From: Lates calcarifer
Lineage: Eukaryota > Chordata > Actinopteri > Centropomidae
Assembly: GCF_001640805.2 (NCBI RefSeq)
Contig: NC_066833.1
Coordinates: 9,986,473 to 10,050,472 of the forward strand
DNA: 64,000 nt
Direction: 5' to 3'
The position numbers and the translations under genes were made by a program. Shown in pieces: positions 1 to 13,181 of this stretch. Numbering within the stretch: the stretch's first letter is position 1; each line of letters opens with the position of its first letter. The notes beneath the pieces are model-generated. The model was not told the DNA's origin. It was given only the letters and a program-made list of their open reading frames with translations, and did no database searches.

Positions 1-3000
1 CATTAAAATCTTCCTCCACAGATCCTTCGCAGGCACAGGCTCGACAGCCCATCAGAGTAAACATGAAAAAAGTTTTGTCAGAACTGAGGCCCGATCAAAC
101 AGCAGTCAAGATCACACAAATTTCCTCAGAAAATCTAATTCCCTTAACATCTTACAAGCACTTGTTTAATGTGTGTTTGAGTTTAAAAACCAGCTGCACT
201 TCTTGGAAATTATCAACTGCTTATCTTCTAATTTTGTGACTGACCTTTAGGAAATGAAGTCAGCATGAAATGATGAACAAATTAATAATAATAATATTAA
301 TAATCATCATCATCTAATGCATCAACAGTAAGAGGTGGTAAAATGGCACCTGGACTGCAGTGCTCTCCTCTGTTGATGGCTGGATGTTTGTCAGTCTGCT
401 TGGCTGTTCCTCTTATTTGTTCTCTTTTTACACTCGTCTAAACATTTGCTGTGAATATTGTAACCTCTGGCACTCACTTGAGGGACTATCATCACATCAG
501 GCTGCAGGGCAGTTTGGAAAACAGTCAAGAAAGAACAGGCCCAAAGAATGAAGTTATAGCTATCTTGGGATTAATTGCTGCACACTGCTTGATAACTTGA
601 CATAACTGTAATCTTCCTCAACTCTGACTTGGACCATTCTGCTGTGAGACTTGAAGAGTTTTAACTTCCAGTATGTATGTTTATTTGACCTGGGCTGTGA
701 ATGCTTTTGTACATTGTGCACAGATTTTCATAATTTACAACAGTTCTGATTTTGTAAGTTTTTCTTTTAGGCATTTGTTCAAATTTGTAGTTGTGTAATA
801 AGCCTGAAAAGCTCTTTCAAGTTTAAGTCACATTTTAATGTTTAACTACAGATTGCTGTGTTTTCCAAGAAGGCTGACACCAGACCTTCAGGAAAAGAGA
901 TGAGGGGGTGAACGTTAATGCAAAAACATAAAGATTATAAATGCAAGTGTTGTTCAGTCACAGGACCGCAGCGCATGTTTACATTTTCATCCACTGACTG
1001 TTTCTGTTTGCACTGGAGGTGGTTCCCTTCATATTTTTAGCCACACAGCAGCGGCGAGGCCCCCGGGGCTCCCGCTCATGCTCTTGAACTCACCACCTGT
1101 CCACCTGTCACTGACTCACTGAGGCTTTAACAAACCTCAGGACTCTTCCACAGAGCGGGCGTGCCGGTGGGTGAGAAAATAAGAGAGGAGGCATACTGCG
1201 GTCAACAGAGCGTCCTTCGGTGCCTCCTCCAGCGGCTTGATTAAAGAGATGGGTTGTGCTAATGGCTGCTCTGGCTCTCAGACCACAGGAGAGGACACAT
1301 CACAGATAACTCAACCCAGAGAGGGGCAGAGCGGGAGAACTACGCTTATCTAAACCTATCTTTAAGGTCTGTTTTGAGCTTGATGCTCCAGTAACCAAAA
1401 ACAGAACTGTATCAGCAGTGGGACTGCTTTCATAAATTATTCATAAATCATCTGTTTCTTTTCAATGTCTTTTTATCCAGTCAAAGACATTAGCGCCTGT
1501 GTAGGTGACTTTCAGGAGATGTTTTTGAGTCTAACTCAAAAATTTTGCAGTGCTTTCACCGATCCACCTTCGTAGACACGTCCAAATGTCGGTGCAGACA
1601 AACCCTAGTTTAATAGCTGCATGGATAGTTACATCAGTCCCTGTGTATCCGTAAAAACACAACCTCTGCCTTCTCTCTTAATGCCAAACACTTAAATATC
1701 CTCTTACTTTAGTCTCAGTGGAATGTCACAGTACAAAAGAGGACTTCTACAAACATAAATCAAGCGACTCTCTTGTCCACACACACACACACACGTGAAT
1801 ACGCATTACGCGCACGCACACTCCCCACTCGCCAGGACTCTAGAAAAAGCATCGGAAACCAAAAGAGCCGCACACTCCTCCATGGAATTCACTGAGGACA
1901 GGATGTTGGCTTCACGGTCACGCAATGCTGCACTCATCCCAGCCTACACTCTTTATTCCCAGTGCACATTATATCATCATGTATCTGTATCAAGTGCTTA
2001 ACACTGCCAGAATGGATCAAGATCATGCTATTGCAATCTTCATGATTAGTGTTGTTTGTGCAGCCATGTGTATGTCTGCAGACGTATAATCTGACAGACA
2101 CAGATTCTGTCCTCTAGATTCTCTAAGTAGAAATGCCACTGTCATTTAGTTTAATGCAGGTGAACATTCAGAGGGATTTGGGGGATGGTGCATCAAGACG
2201 ACAGCAAGAAAATTCACAGGCTGATGAGTGTTTCCAAAGAATTTTGAGACACCGGCTGTAGTTATGTGTGTGAGTCTGGGTCTGTGTATTACTCATGGGT
2301 ATACTCAGAATAGCCTCAGCTCAAAGACAAATGTTGATTTATTGTTTCTAACATCAGTGCTCACACACACACATCACAGCTTCTCCAGCCACATTACTGT
2401 TAAGAAATTGTCATTTGCTTCAAGATGATCCCCAAAACACAACAACATGCACTAGAAACATAAAACCATATGAAGAATGTTTCACATATTTAAGTAAAAG
2501 CAGACTTTTTTGGTTTTTGTTTTTGTGCCGAGCTCAGTTTTTGCTGTTTTCAAAACCAGTTCCCTAAATGTCTTAACTCTTCTAGCTCTGTCTTGCAGAT
2601 CTGGGAAGCTGCTTATCAGTGGAGGAAATGGTTGATTTGATGTGGTGTTCCACTGTGGCCTCGCAGCTGAACCTGTACAGTGGAACAAACAAGCGTGCGT
2701 GTACTGTAGGCAGGCTTCTATTTAAGTATCAGCATCATAACATTCCTCTTATGGGTTTTGATGTTTTGTTTTCACTGGCTGATTATCAGTTTCAACATTT
2801 TTAGATTTTAATTCAAAACGCTCCTTAAAACTGCAACAATAAACAGTAGATTGCTGTGAAAAGCAGCAGGTGAAGACGAACTACTGACAGTGAGTCAGAG
2901 AGCAAAGAGAGAGTGAAAGAGAAAGAGAGACTGATGCACATAGTTCTGAAACATAACAGGAAACTGATCCTGGGATTTACATGATAGTCAACGGTGGTGG

Positions 3001-4743
3001 CAAAGTTTTGACAGTGCCAGAAACTGACCAACAGAACTACTCCAGCATCTGGATCAGTGTAAAATATCTTTTGGTCCAAGCAGGACTGGATGAATCTGTT
3101 AGTGACCTCAGGGCAAAGCTGTGCAGTGAGCCCCTGTTGACACCCTGTTGTCTGTAGATACGTAAGAATAGTGCAAACAGGGGACCATATATACCAGATT
3201 CATTATATTTTGCCCAGAGCCCTGCTTTTCTAATCATAATATTATAATACAAGACACAGTATATTAACCAGTGTTGATGGAAACCAAGCATGATGATAAT
3301 CAAAGTAATATATTCACAATATATACATGCAACCTGCTACCTAGTGTAACATATTTTTGGGTGTACTGTATCCTAGGACTGCTGTGAATTGAACAGTCAT
3401 TGAGATGGTTCAAAAACACACCAAAGAAAGGTACACAGTACATATTAAACTTGTCTTCATAGCTAAAAATAAAATTAATTGTTTACTATTTCATGTAGAA
3501 ATGATTATGCACTTCATACAAAAATTAAAGCACAAGACACGTCTGAACAGAAATGTCCATCAACCAGGTGCCTTCAACATTTCGTTGCATGCAGTAAATA
3601 GAATTAAATGAACTGACAAAAACAGGATATTCTAAGTGATAACCTAAACATTTGTTAGAAAAACACACACCCTGCTCAAGTCTGCCATGATACTGAAAGT
3701 GGTTCCTCCTTTTCTTTGGAAAACTCATCAGCTGGGAGGGGTGGTGACCTAGCTGCAGAATGAACTAGATCTCAGTGGGACAGTGGTGACGTGAGCAAAC
3801 TCAGCTTCCACCTACAAACATTCAACAGTGACGGTATAAAACTGGCAAATGTTTTGTGGTCCACAGCAACACAACTGATTGACTTGACTATACAGGACTG
3901 GTCAGGACTGGTATGCCAGTGGCAGCAGATGAAGAGAGGGATACAGAGGTCTTTTTTATATATTCATTATTTTTCCTAACATCACTTTTTCTAACTCCAC
4001 ACCCCCTGATTTATTTACTGCAGTTTATAGTCTTTATAGTCTTTACCCCCAACAGACGCAAGTTTAAAGACAAAACTCTGTGTGTATACGTGACTATTCA
4101 CCAAGGATAGTGCAATGCTCTTTAAACACACTGTGTGTCTGATAACCAGTTCAAGGCAAATGGTCCAAAACATCACAAAGAAGCTGAACAACTTTATCGT
4201 TTCCATGATTTAGAAAGACTTCTCTTTATCTCTGTCTGTGCTCTGAGATTTCACAATCACGTGACACAGAAGCCTCACATTGGACAGGTGCAACAACAAG
4301 CTCTACAATACTTCTCAGGTCTAGAATCACACTCCAGGCTGGTTCATCTTCACTGATTCACTGCCCATCATAAACAGTGATAACCTAACTTTCATTTGCA
4401 CTGCCACCAACTGTTTTTCTTCAAACATTAGGTGAATAGCCTCTTAGCAACTCCTCTGGTTTTGGGATCAGTGCACCATCCACAAGTTAAGCATCATCAA
4501 ATAACTCATCACTCAAGCAAGTATCTCCCAGAATACAATTAAGTGAACACACAGTTCCAGCTTTGAAATCATTCAGTGTATCCCTATTGTGCTTTCTGTT
4601 CTTGTGAGCACAGAACAGATGGTTTCATGTCTTGTCTACATGATTAAAAATATCACTATGTGAACTATGATGGCAGCTAAACTCTGACCCATCATAATAA
4701 TGTTAAATACACAGTCAAACAGTAAGACAGCCATTGTACTCAC
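1..4743. other. Non-coding sequence, probably intron of the minus-strand gene starting near 6 kb
   Basis: No ORF here has convincing exon borders or recognisable protein similarity. The sequence is AT-rich with short simple repeats, including TAA/ATC triplets near 285-315 and a short CA run near 1780-1795. A 59-codon frame from the ATG at 63 looks like chance. If the 5' exons at 4744-4809 and 5939-6010 are real, this stretch is intron leading to exons outside the window. Confidence 0.35.
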
Positions 4744-6060
4744 CGCTACTCAGGAGCCACAGATAAATGCAGTGTCCAGCCTTTAGGCTCAGAAAGGTTC
4801 CTCCAGACACTGCAATGACACAATCAAACTTTAATTAGAAAACAGAAATAGAATAAACAGAAGCAGAGTTTTAGTTTTACAGTTCTGATTACATGACAAA
4901 CTTGGCTTCTCATACAGACCTAGCTACTGCTATTTCAGTATTTACTGGCACTGATAAAACAGCATAAGAATCTACAAACACATATGCAGAACATAACAAT
5001 TACACTGATTTATGAATGATACACAAGTGTAATTGGATTCATAAAGATATACTCACAAAAGAGGATTATTATCCTTCTGCAACAAGATAAACTTTGGGAA
5101 TACACTGAACAGCAAACATTAAATCCAGTTTGAACAGAATGGCATGGCACACATACACACATAATCAGCTTTTCATTTAAAGTAATGGCATTGCATGCAA
5201 GAACTTTTGAAAACAATTCACTTATTTCAAAATGAAACACAGATATTACTGAGTTTTGCTCTGTGTAACTTCAAACTATAGCACATTTATTAGTGTCAAC
5301 GGTGTCCCTTCATCCTCCACAGCTGACACAGGGTCATAAATAGTTGCTCAGTTCATTCTTTTCACCCAGCGATCGGCGCACATCTGTCGGCTCCGACAGC
5401 AGCCACAACACCGCTCCCTCACGCTGACTCGTCCACCCACTCACTCTCTCACTCACCGCGGTTGTTAGCCATTAGCCTGCACACTGCAGCTAAAGCACTA
5501 GGCCTCATACAGTCAGAACTGCCCTTGAACACATCTTTTAAACAAACCTGTGTCCTTTACTTGTAAGTTAACGGTACTATGGCAAGTTTGTTGACCACTC
5601 CGCTGCCGACCGCTGCCAGACAAACACATTTTAAGTCCGACACTATAACACCACAAAACTCAACTGCGTGCTGACTCACTTTAATCAAATAATGCTGCTT
5701 TAAGGAGAGGTCGTTAATCCAATTCAACACTTCAGGTGCTGCTCCAGTACGTCCAGGATTTCTGCTACGAGCGTCATATTAGCGGCTAGCTCGTTAGCTA
5801 GCTAACTAACGCTGACAACGATTTCCGAAAATACCGTCCATATTTCTGCGAGTAATGAACAATATCGTCGTCAATATCACTTTCTAACAACATGCTGACA
5901 TGTCGCCTTCACAGACCGCATTAGAAAAACACACTTACTTGGGTAATTATTTTTGATTCCACTTCGCTCGTCGCACCTGCTCGCGCCACAATCATTCCCA
6001 CATTCAGGAAGTGAGCTGTGGCGCATGCGCAGTGTCGGTGTTACGGAAACTCGTTCAGGA
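4738..6060 (-). promoter_or_regulatory. CpG-rich promoter and two probable 5' exons of an unidentified minus-strand gene
   Basis: From about 5340 to 6060 the sequence is CpG-rich, unlike its AT-rich flanks. A perfect NRF-1 palindrome GCGCATGCGC lies at 6021-6030 and an ETS-like AGGAAGTG just beside it (about 6006-6013); this pairing is typical of TATA-less housekeeping promoters. On the minus strand a first exon would end at 5939 before a strong donor (GTAAGT, complement of 5933-5938). A 66-nt second exon at 4744-4809 has a CATTGCAG acceptor and a GTGAGT donor. An ATG at 5995 opens 19 codons to the first donor, but the joined frame stops seven codons into exon 2. These are therefore more likely 5'-UTR exons with a short upstream ORF than coding exons. 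The main coding region would lie left of the window and the gene is not identified. Confidence 0.45.
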
Positions 6061-8747
6061 CATTCTTTTTATACCCTCATCGCTGTGCGATTCACTGAGC
6101 GCTGAAACGTTGTATCACATAAAGCGGATTTTCTGGCTTGAACGTGTTTCAGATTAAGTTAAATCTGCTAAAGTGGACTGGGTTTAAAGAGCTAACACAG
6201 ATATACTGATTAAATTGGGTAGAGGTGCATACATTTCATTCAACAACACACAAAGTTCACTCTTTTGAATGCAACTGACTAAATAGCCACACCTGGAATA
6301 TTGAGAGTCCAATGTCCTTGGTGGGCTTTGGGGCAGTTATCTACTCTGCCTGTTTAATCAAATCAATGTCTTCTGCTCTAAAAGTGTAAGGTGTAGCAGC
6401 TGATGGAGAGTATCTACAGTATATGCCTCATGTAAAGCAAATCCTTTGTCCTTGGTTTTGTATTATTTAGATGTCTTGTTCTGTCAAACCACCCCCCACC
6501 CACCGATACACAGTAGAGAAAGTGCGTCACTGCCAGCTCCCCCACACCAAGTGATCAAGTGATGTTGTTCTCCAACTGACATCTCCTCTCTCGGGGGAGG
6601 CAGGCCCCTGTTTTCCATGCCCGCAGGTTCCAGCTCTGGTGTGGGATTCCCAAGGCCTCAGGAAAGCACAGTTTCCAACATTCCCACAGTGGTGGCCACC
6701 GAATGACTCTCTTCCTCTTCTCCTCTCTTCTGTTTTACTGGGGTTTCTTCTCGCCCATGTTGTTGTCAGACAGCGGTTTGGGACGCTGCCCAATGGTTGC
6801 TGGTTCATTTTGTGAGGGGGGCGAGAAGGGGAGGAGGAGGAGGGGGAGGTGACCCCACAAACCCCACAACCCCCCACCTCCCACCCCCTCATCCCCAACC
6901 CACAGTCCCACAAACTGTACTGTCCACGACAGCTCCATGGCTTTGTTCCCCATCCAAGACACCCCCCCCTCCCACTCCTAACCACGAGATCTTCTCAGTG
7001 GCGGAAAATCCTTCCCATGAGCGGTCCTGCTCTACGGAAGCAATTAAACATGGGTAGTTTGGTGTAATGGACATTGTCATTCTGCCATTTACTGATCCCC
7101 AGGCTCTCCAACACAGATACCCAACAGAAAATCAGATCAGTACAGTACAGTACAGTATGAGCAAACAAAGAGACAGTTTTTCATGTTACTTCCAGTTCAG
7201 GAGGACCACATTCACATTGCTGGCAGGTATTTCAGTGGTGGAGAGGCAGACAGACTTGGGTCAGTGTTAAGCTCTCCTTATAAAACAGTGAGTCAGACTG
7301 ACATGAATAATATAATAGAGAGACTGCAAACATTGCACTAACAACTTATTTGAACACAGCAGTTTGTCAACATGCTATCATGCCTACGTCTAGCAGGTAT
7401 AATGATCCCAGTGCTTTTCAAGCATTAGTTTAGTGTGTTAACAAGTTAACATTTACTGCAGCTAAACTCAAAGCAGCAAAAAGCAAAGTGAAAAGTCAGG
7501 GTAATTCAGCCAATACTCGTGGACCAAACTGATAAGGGAAAGAGAACACAACTTAATATAGATTCCATGTAGAGATGTGAGCAATAATAATAGCTATAAA
7601 AATAATAATGACAGTTATAATAGTAATAATAATAATAGTAATTTTAAATGTAAGAACAGCCGTCGAGCAGGATCGTGGGAGCAGCAGGAGGCATAACATC
7701 ACAGATCAGACGAGAAGCACAAAACTCGTGTCTTGTCACATGTACAGCTGCTTGATTAAGTGTTGAACCGCCGCATTTTTCATCATGCCCTTATTCCAGA
7801 GAACACAACGAGCCGATGATGCTTCATAAAGCCTAATTAGCAGCACCTGAAGTAAAGTATTACAACAGAAAGAAGCAAGAGCAGAACCAGCCAGTCATCA
7901 CGGGTCTGTTTTCCACACCAGGTCCACAGTCCACTGCTCGTTTCCAATCATCACTGCTAATGAGTGTATATGGATAATTTTAGGTCAATGCTATATACCA
8001 GGTTTTTTTGTACCTGTAAACTGCAGCTGCTGTCAGACGTTTCCTCTCAGTCTCTACAGCCACATTATTCTTAAAAGGCAGACCATACACGACAAGCTGT
8101 GGTGCACGTAATAACTAAACATCACTCAAATGAGAGGGAACTAATTAAGTATAAGAGCCAAGTTACAGACTGTGACAGTAATTACAGAAGCAATCACTTC
8201 ACATCCTTCCTGCCCTTGCCACATTTCATGACTACCGGCTCCTTTGGAAAACAGTCAAATTAAGACTCATTAAGCCGCTCTGAGGTTTTTAATTAAAACA
8301 CACTTTTATAAGTGAAGATTCTTTCAATATTTCCAACCATATACTCCTTAATTATATCAATAAAGCTGGAGGAATTCCCTGTGAGTGTTGAGCCAGAGCA
8401 CTGATTGAGTAGTTTATAGAGCAAGACGGCCTTAATAGAGGAAAAGTGCTTCCGGACGTGCACTTGTAATCCACATGTGCTGGGTTACAGTATGACACAA
8501 AAATGAAAAATGATCAATATTTACAGGCTCATTCATCCACACCCAAGCTAAGCTCTCCTGTTCAATTGATCTGCCATGAGCTCAAACGGAAAAGGCTGCT
8601 TTTCTTGGACCACAGACTCAGTTTCATGTCGTCTCCGCAAGTCACGTTAAACTGCTTTATGTTCTGGCTAATCCTGCTCTCGCTGTGTGGCAACAGTGAG
8701 AGCTTGAACCTGATCAAGCTCCAATTATACTGGGTCAGAGGCAGAAT

Positions 8748-8750
<3 letters not shown>

Positions 8751-8782
<32 letters not shown>
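8751..8782. repeat. (TG)n microsatellite
   Basis: Uninterrupted TG dinucleotides over 32 bases in intergenic sequence. Confidence 0.95.
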
Positions 8783-8783
<1 letters not shown>

Positions 8784-9063
8784 CGGGGGTAAACACACAG
8801 AGATGTAGTCATTGGAGGAAACTAAAAGTTCCGGAAAGCCTCAGGAATGAGATCATTCAAATTAAAGCGCGTGGCAATTACCAAACAGGCTCCTCGCCAG
8901 TGCAAGTGCAGGAGAGCAGGCAGGCCTGATAAAGAGGCAGACACAAAGTGATTGTGGTGGAACTACTTAACAACTTACAGGTGAGTTTTCATCTAAACAA
9001 ACACAAACTTTTACTGTAAGAGGGGTCATATATATTAAACAAACACCACCAACACATTCACTC

Positions 9064-9068
<5 letters not shown>

Positions 9069-9097
<29 letters not shown>
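9069..9097. repeat. (CA)n microsatellite
   Basis: Uninterrupted CA dinucleotides, about 14 units, preceded by an interrupted CACACG start. Confidence 0.95.
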
Positions 9098-11089
9098 CAA
9101 GGCAAGTTTATATGAAAACACCAGATCCATGGAAACAACCTTAATCCACGTCTAAAAGCTGCGGTCGCCTCATGAAGCGAGCAGCGCAGCGTTTAGCATC
9201 CCTTTGCATGCTGGTCCCCAGTTGAGGCGGAACACTGCGGTGATATTAGCAGAGGCTGTTGAGACTTTGATTGCAGTTTGTGGTGCAAATAAACTGAGGA
9301 ATGAACAACACCATTCAGCTTTTCCAGACTCACAGTGATCTTCTGAGGAAATAAACCATTTACAATCTCTGTTTCTCTTTTGTTGCAAACGCAAGACCAA
9401 AGAAAATCGCTTTAGTGTTTAAATACTGTTAATGCTCGTCATGATTTGACGTTTTCAGGTCCAAAGCATTCACCAATAAAATACAATTCCCTGATGTTTC
9501 ACATTTAGCCTTCAAAAGAGCACTGAGTCAGTGAAAGTGAACCTTATGTGCTTTAAAAAGTGAAGTGTCTTGATCTTGAGCTATGATTTTTGCAAGAGTT
9601 GTTTTTACTTCTGCAGAGATTTTTCACTTTGGAATAAAACTCTTTATGTGAAATCTCTGTATTAACTTTAGAATAAATCTACCCACAACAAACAGCAGGG
9701 TGCCTCTCTGCATAAACTGCTAAATAAAATAAGTTTGACTTGAAAGAGAAGCCTCTCGCAGTGGAAACTCCCCACAGGAAGATAGTGGTTTACCAAACTG
9801 TCCGATCTCTGCTTCACTGTGCGCTGCTGAAAAGGGGTTTGCTCTGTGTTTCTGTGTGTGTTCTGTTAATGAAAGAGTTGCTTTAATGAGATCTGAAGGG
9901 ATGAGGCTCTTGAGGACACATGCTGAGGCCCACAGCTGAGTCCTCTGTACCAAAACTCAGGAGAGGCTGATGGGGGGATAAACGGAGAAAGATGGAAAGA
10001 AAGCAAAGAGGGGGTACAACAAAGAAGGACAGACAAAGGCAGAGATGGGAAAGAAAGAGAAATGAAATGAAAGACAGAGAAAGGGAAGGAGAGATGTTGG
10101 AAGACGTTGAGATGTCTGCCATGCTGAAAGGAAGACAGTGCCATCTAGAGCCCTCATGTGACAGCAACAGACATTACCACCTCTGACAGGGTAAACACAG
10201 ATACTGGTCAGATTTTTAAAAAATGTATTTAATATCTATGTCTCAGTGAAGAGTTCAACTGTCCCATGACGGCCTAAACTGTTTCAGAAGCCTTTCCTCT
10301 CTAAAAATAATTTCTTACACATGTTGCAGAAAATCTCTGATTCCGCCCAAGGCTTTTTAAAGAAAGCATCTGAGTCTATCTTCTCAGGTCTTTGCCAGAA
10401 CCTCTTTGGATTAAGAACCTCCATCTCCCCCGGCTGCTGTGCTCCCTGCTGCTTCTACTCGGGGTTCCCAGGCTCTGCATTTTCCACGGGGCCAGTTGGG
10501 TTTTCACCAAAATGTGGTTTTCTCAACCATCATGACATCTTGGCTCATTTATCAACTTCACAACAATAACAAATGTCCCCATCCAGAGCTTCATCACCAT
10601 TGTATTTACTTTTATTACTTCCTCTGGAGGATATCACAAGCTCTGGGATGATAAAATCAGACAACAGCAAGGCAGCAGCAATAAGAGAGAAAATAGATAT
10701 TTTATAGATATTTTTTATCAGTCGATTTAGTGATCAGTTTAGTTGATTGAAAAGCCTCTATACAAACTGGATTAAACCATAACTTTGAGCTCTTCCTGTA
10801 TCTCTATCAGATTACATGTCAATCTATCCAATCACTGCTGAGACATGTCTCTATAAACCAATCAGCAGATTCAAATTTCATGGCAGTTCATCCTGTAGTT
10901 GACGAACTGGCCTACGAACAGACGGACACTGCCTCAGAGCAGTGCTTCCACTGGGGCTAGAAACACACATAATACGTGTAAATTTGTTAAATTCACACTT
11001 AGAAATGCAGATGTCACTTTGGCTGGGAACTCCTGACTAACATGCTGAGAGTTTCCTTTCTGTTTTTTCTCCAGTTGAATGATTCTGTT

Positions 11090-11350
11090 CTATGGAAATG
11101 ATTATTCACGCTTTTATTTCATTCCATTCGACTACTGTAACTCCCCTCTGACATGTCTTAGTAAGACATCCTTGGATCGTTTGCAAGTGCTACAGCAAAG
11201 TCTTTGTGTGGGTCCTCTAAAAGGTCTGATGTGACTCTGATCAGGTCTGATCAGGTCTTGTTTAAAACTGAAGGAGACTTTTGAAGTGAAGCACTGTGAT
11301 GTCTCAACAGTGCCATATGAATCAGCTTTAGTTATTTCTTTACTGTTTCT
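11090..11350 (+). mobile_element. Degenerate non-LTR retrotransposon (LINE) 3' fragment
   Basis: Translation on the plus strand gives IIHAFISFHS, then after a frameshift DYCNSPLTCLSKTSLDRLQ. This matches the conserved pattern near the C-terminal end of fish LINE reverse transcriptases (HAFISSRLDYCNSLL...L..LQ..QN). The following sequence, with an AAGCACT core and GTGCCATATGAATC, resembles the decayed 3' UTR of such elements, where a typical tail reads AAGCACTTTG...GCTATATAAAT. No target-site duplication was found. The fragment is frameshifted and inactive. The clade (L2-like or Rex-like) cannot be fixed by eye. Confidence 0.6.
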
Positions 11351-13181
11351 TTATGATGCCATGTTACTAATAAATGACAAACTGTCATAATGAGAGTCTT
11401 CTCTGCTGAGGGTTCTTGTAGATTGAAGGCACCTTGATTTCCTGAGCTTGAAAACGGGAGTTATTTTTAAAAAGGGGCGCCTGTTTTATTTAGACACTCA
11501 GAGAGAAGAAACACATTTTTGGAAGCAGGAATGAAAGCTCCGGTGGGATTCAACCCTCTGGCCAATTGGCAGCTTGTGTGTGGATCCAGTGGCAGGGAGC
11601 ATTAATCACTTAACTATCCCCGGGTATGAACCTGTAAAAGGGATACATAATGCACTGTATATGAGGGGATTTCCTCCCCCACAAGAGCTGATTAACCAAT
11701 AGTGAGCTGAGGCTTTGCTGGATCGAAAGCTCGCACCATCTGCAGGTTATGTTGCCCTGATATCGACAGAGGGGGAATTTTTGTCTCACTGGATTTAACC
11801 AAAACTAAACTCCAGAGATTCTGTCCATGACATCGCCTGGGATATTTTGGACTGTAGCAGATCTTGGAAAGGGTTGTGAGGAAAGGAGGAGGAATAATGC
11901 GCTCGTGTTCGCTCCAGGAGATGGCTAACAGAACAGGAAGCACGGAAAGTGACCTTACTTTTGAAGAATCTCTGCTTTCTGCTGGTGTGGAAGCCCTTCT
12001 GTGGAGTTTTGGACGATTGAAAAACATACAGGAGAGAATAGAGAATTATTGCACATTTACTGTATGCAAATAAGGATGAGATATACAAAGCAAAAATGCA
12101 TGGACATTTCAAACAGTAAAAATATGAGAATAGCTGTGCAATAGATTTGCACAACAGACAAAAGGTGCAGTAGAGTCACAGAGAGGGCAGCTTTCTGGCT
12201 AATAAATACAAACCTGTTCTATTCATCATAAATAAATCTCATCCACTTTTTAACAGATTGTCAGTGTTACAGAGAAAGTTTCCTTAAATGTGCTTTAACA
12301 GTGTATGTTTTCTACAAAGTCCCCTTCAATGATTTTGATGGTAACATTAACAATTCCAGTCAGTCAGGATCCAGGACCTTTAACTGCCCATTTATGGTTT
12401 TCTAAATGTTTTTTCTTCTTAAATAAATCAATAAATTCACACTTTATTATTCTGGTTTATCGTTAGTGGTTCTGCTTTGATCAATCTTAAAGCCATTTTT
12501 CAAAAACTCAATGTTAAGGCATACGGCTGAAAAAGATCTACGTCTATCACCGCCCAGCATTCAGTGTAAACACAGAGCACAGTCCCGCCCTTACATCGCC
12601 AGCCTGATCTATGAAGGGAATGCATCAACAGAAGCAGAGTTAGAACAGAAGAATGCTGGGCTGCGCAGTTCGCCTTCCACTCTGGTTGAGAGTTGGTAAA
12701 AGGCTTCAAACCAAACAGATAAATGAGGAATCCAAGGAGCTGGATCTGGAAAAGGTTCCTCTGACTCTGGCTGGAATATTTATTACATGGGATGTTTTAA
12801 TAACAGCAAACCAAACGACATTCTCACTGTGATCGTTAAGCTGAAACACATTATTTGCAGTAGGACCAGGACGTATCCTGGTGATCTGGAGTCACAAGGC
12901 AAACATTTAGGATACACACAGTTTCCACAGGTCAGGAGACATTAAGGCTTCTCTGATAAGTTAAGAAGCATTTCGATAAAGTGTTACGGTAACAGGAAGA
13001 TTACACAACTTTAAAATGTCTGAAAAATAATATTAATTACTGCTCATTATTACAAAATAATAAGCAATTAGCAAACTGGGTTCAGAAAATGCTCTATCAT
13101 GTGGCTTGTCTTTGAGATTGATTGAGGTTTTTTTGGACCGGGCTGGGTGAGCTCTGTAGAAGATGAGAGGGTGGATGGTTG

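Larger units (their letters stand above)
6061..13181. other. Intergenic region with microsatellites, possible conserved blocks and a LINE fossil
   Basis: No gene could be supported. G-rich and C-rich low-complexity sequence near 6815-6970 produces several overlapping spurious ORFs. Triplet TAA repeats lie at about 7583-7640, a (TG)n at 8751-8782 and a (CA)n at 9069-9097. Blocks around 7740-7870, 8160-8460 and 8820-8960 are non-repetitive, rich in TAATTA-type homeodomain core sites, and read like conserved non-coding elements; this is inference only. The left end probably holds the distal promoter of the minus-strand gene and the right end the asb1 3' UTR, with AATAAA signals on the minus strand at 12784-12779 and 12448-12443. 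Confidence 0.5.

Noticed and set aside
1..60. Possible exon of the minus-strand gene at the left edge
   Set aside because: Without the flanking sequence no acceptor/donor pair or reading frame could be established.
63..242. Plus-strand ATG frame of about 59 codons at the window edge
   Set aside because: No recognisable product, AT-rich and no supporting signals; most likely chance.
6527..7067. Several overlapping Pro/Gly-rich ORFs on both strands
   Set aside because: All come from G-rich/C-rich low-complexity sequence; mutually overlapping in different frames and unlike any known protein.
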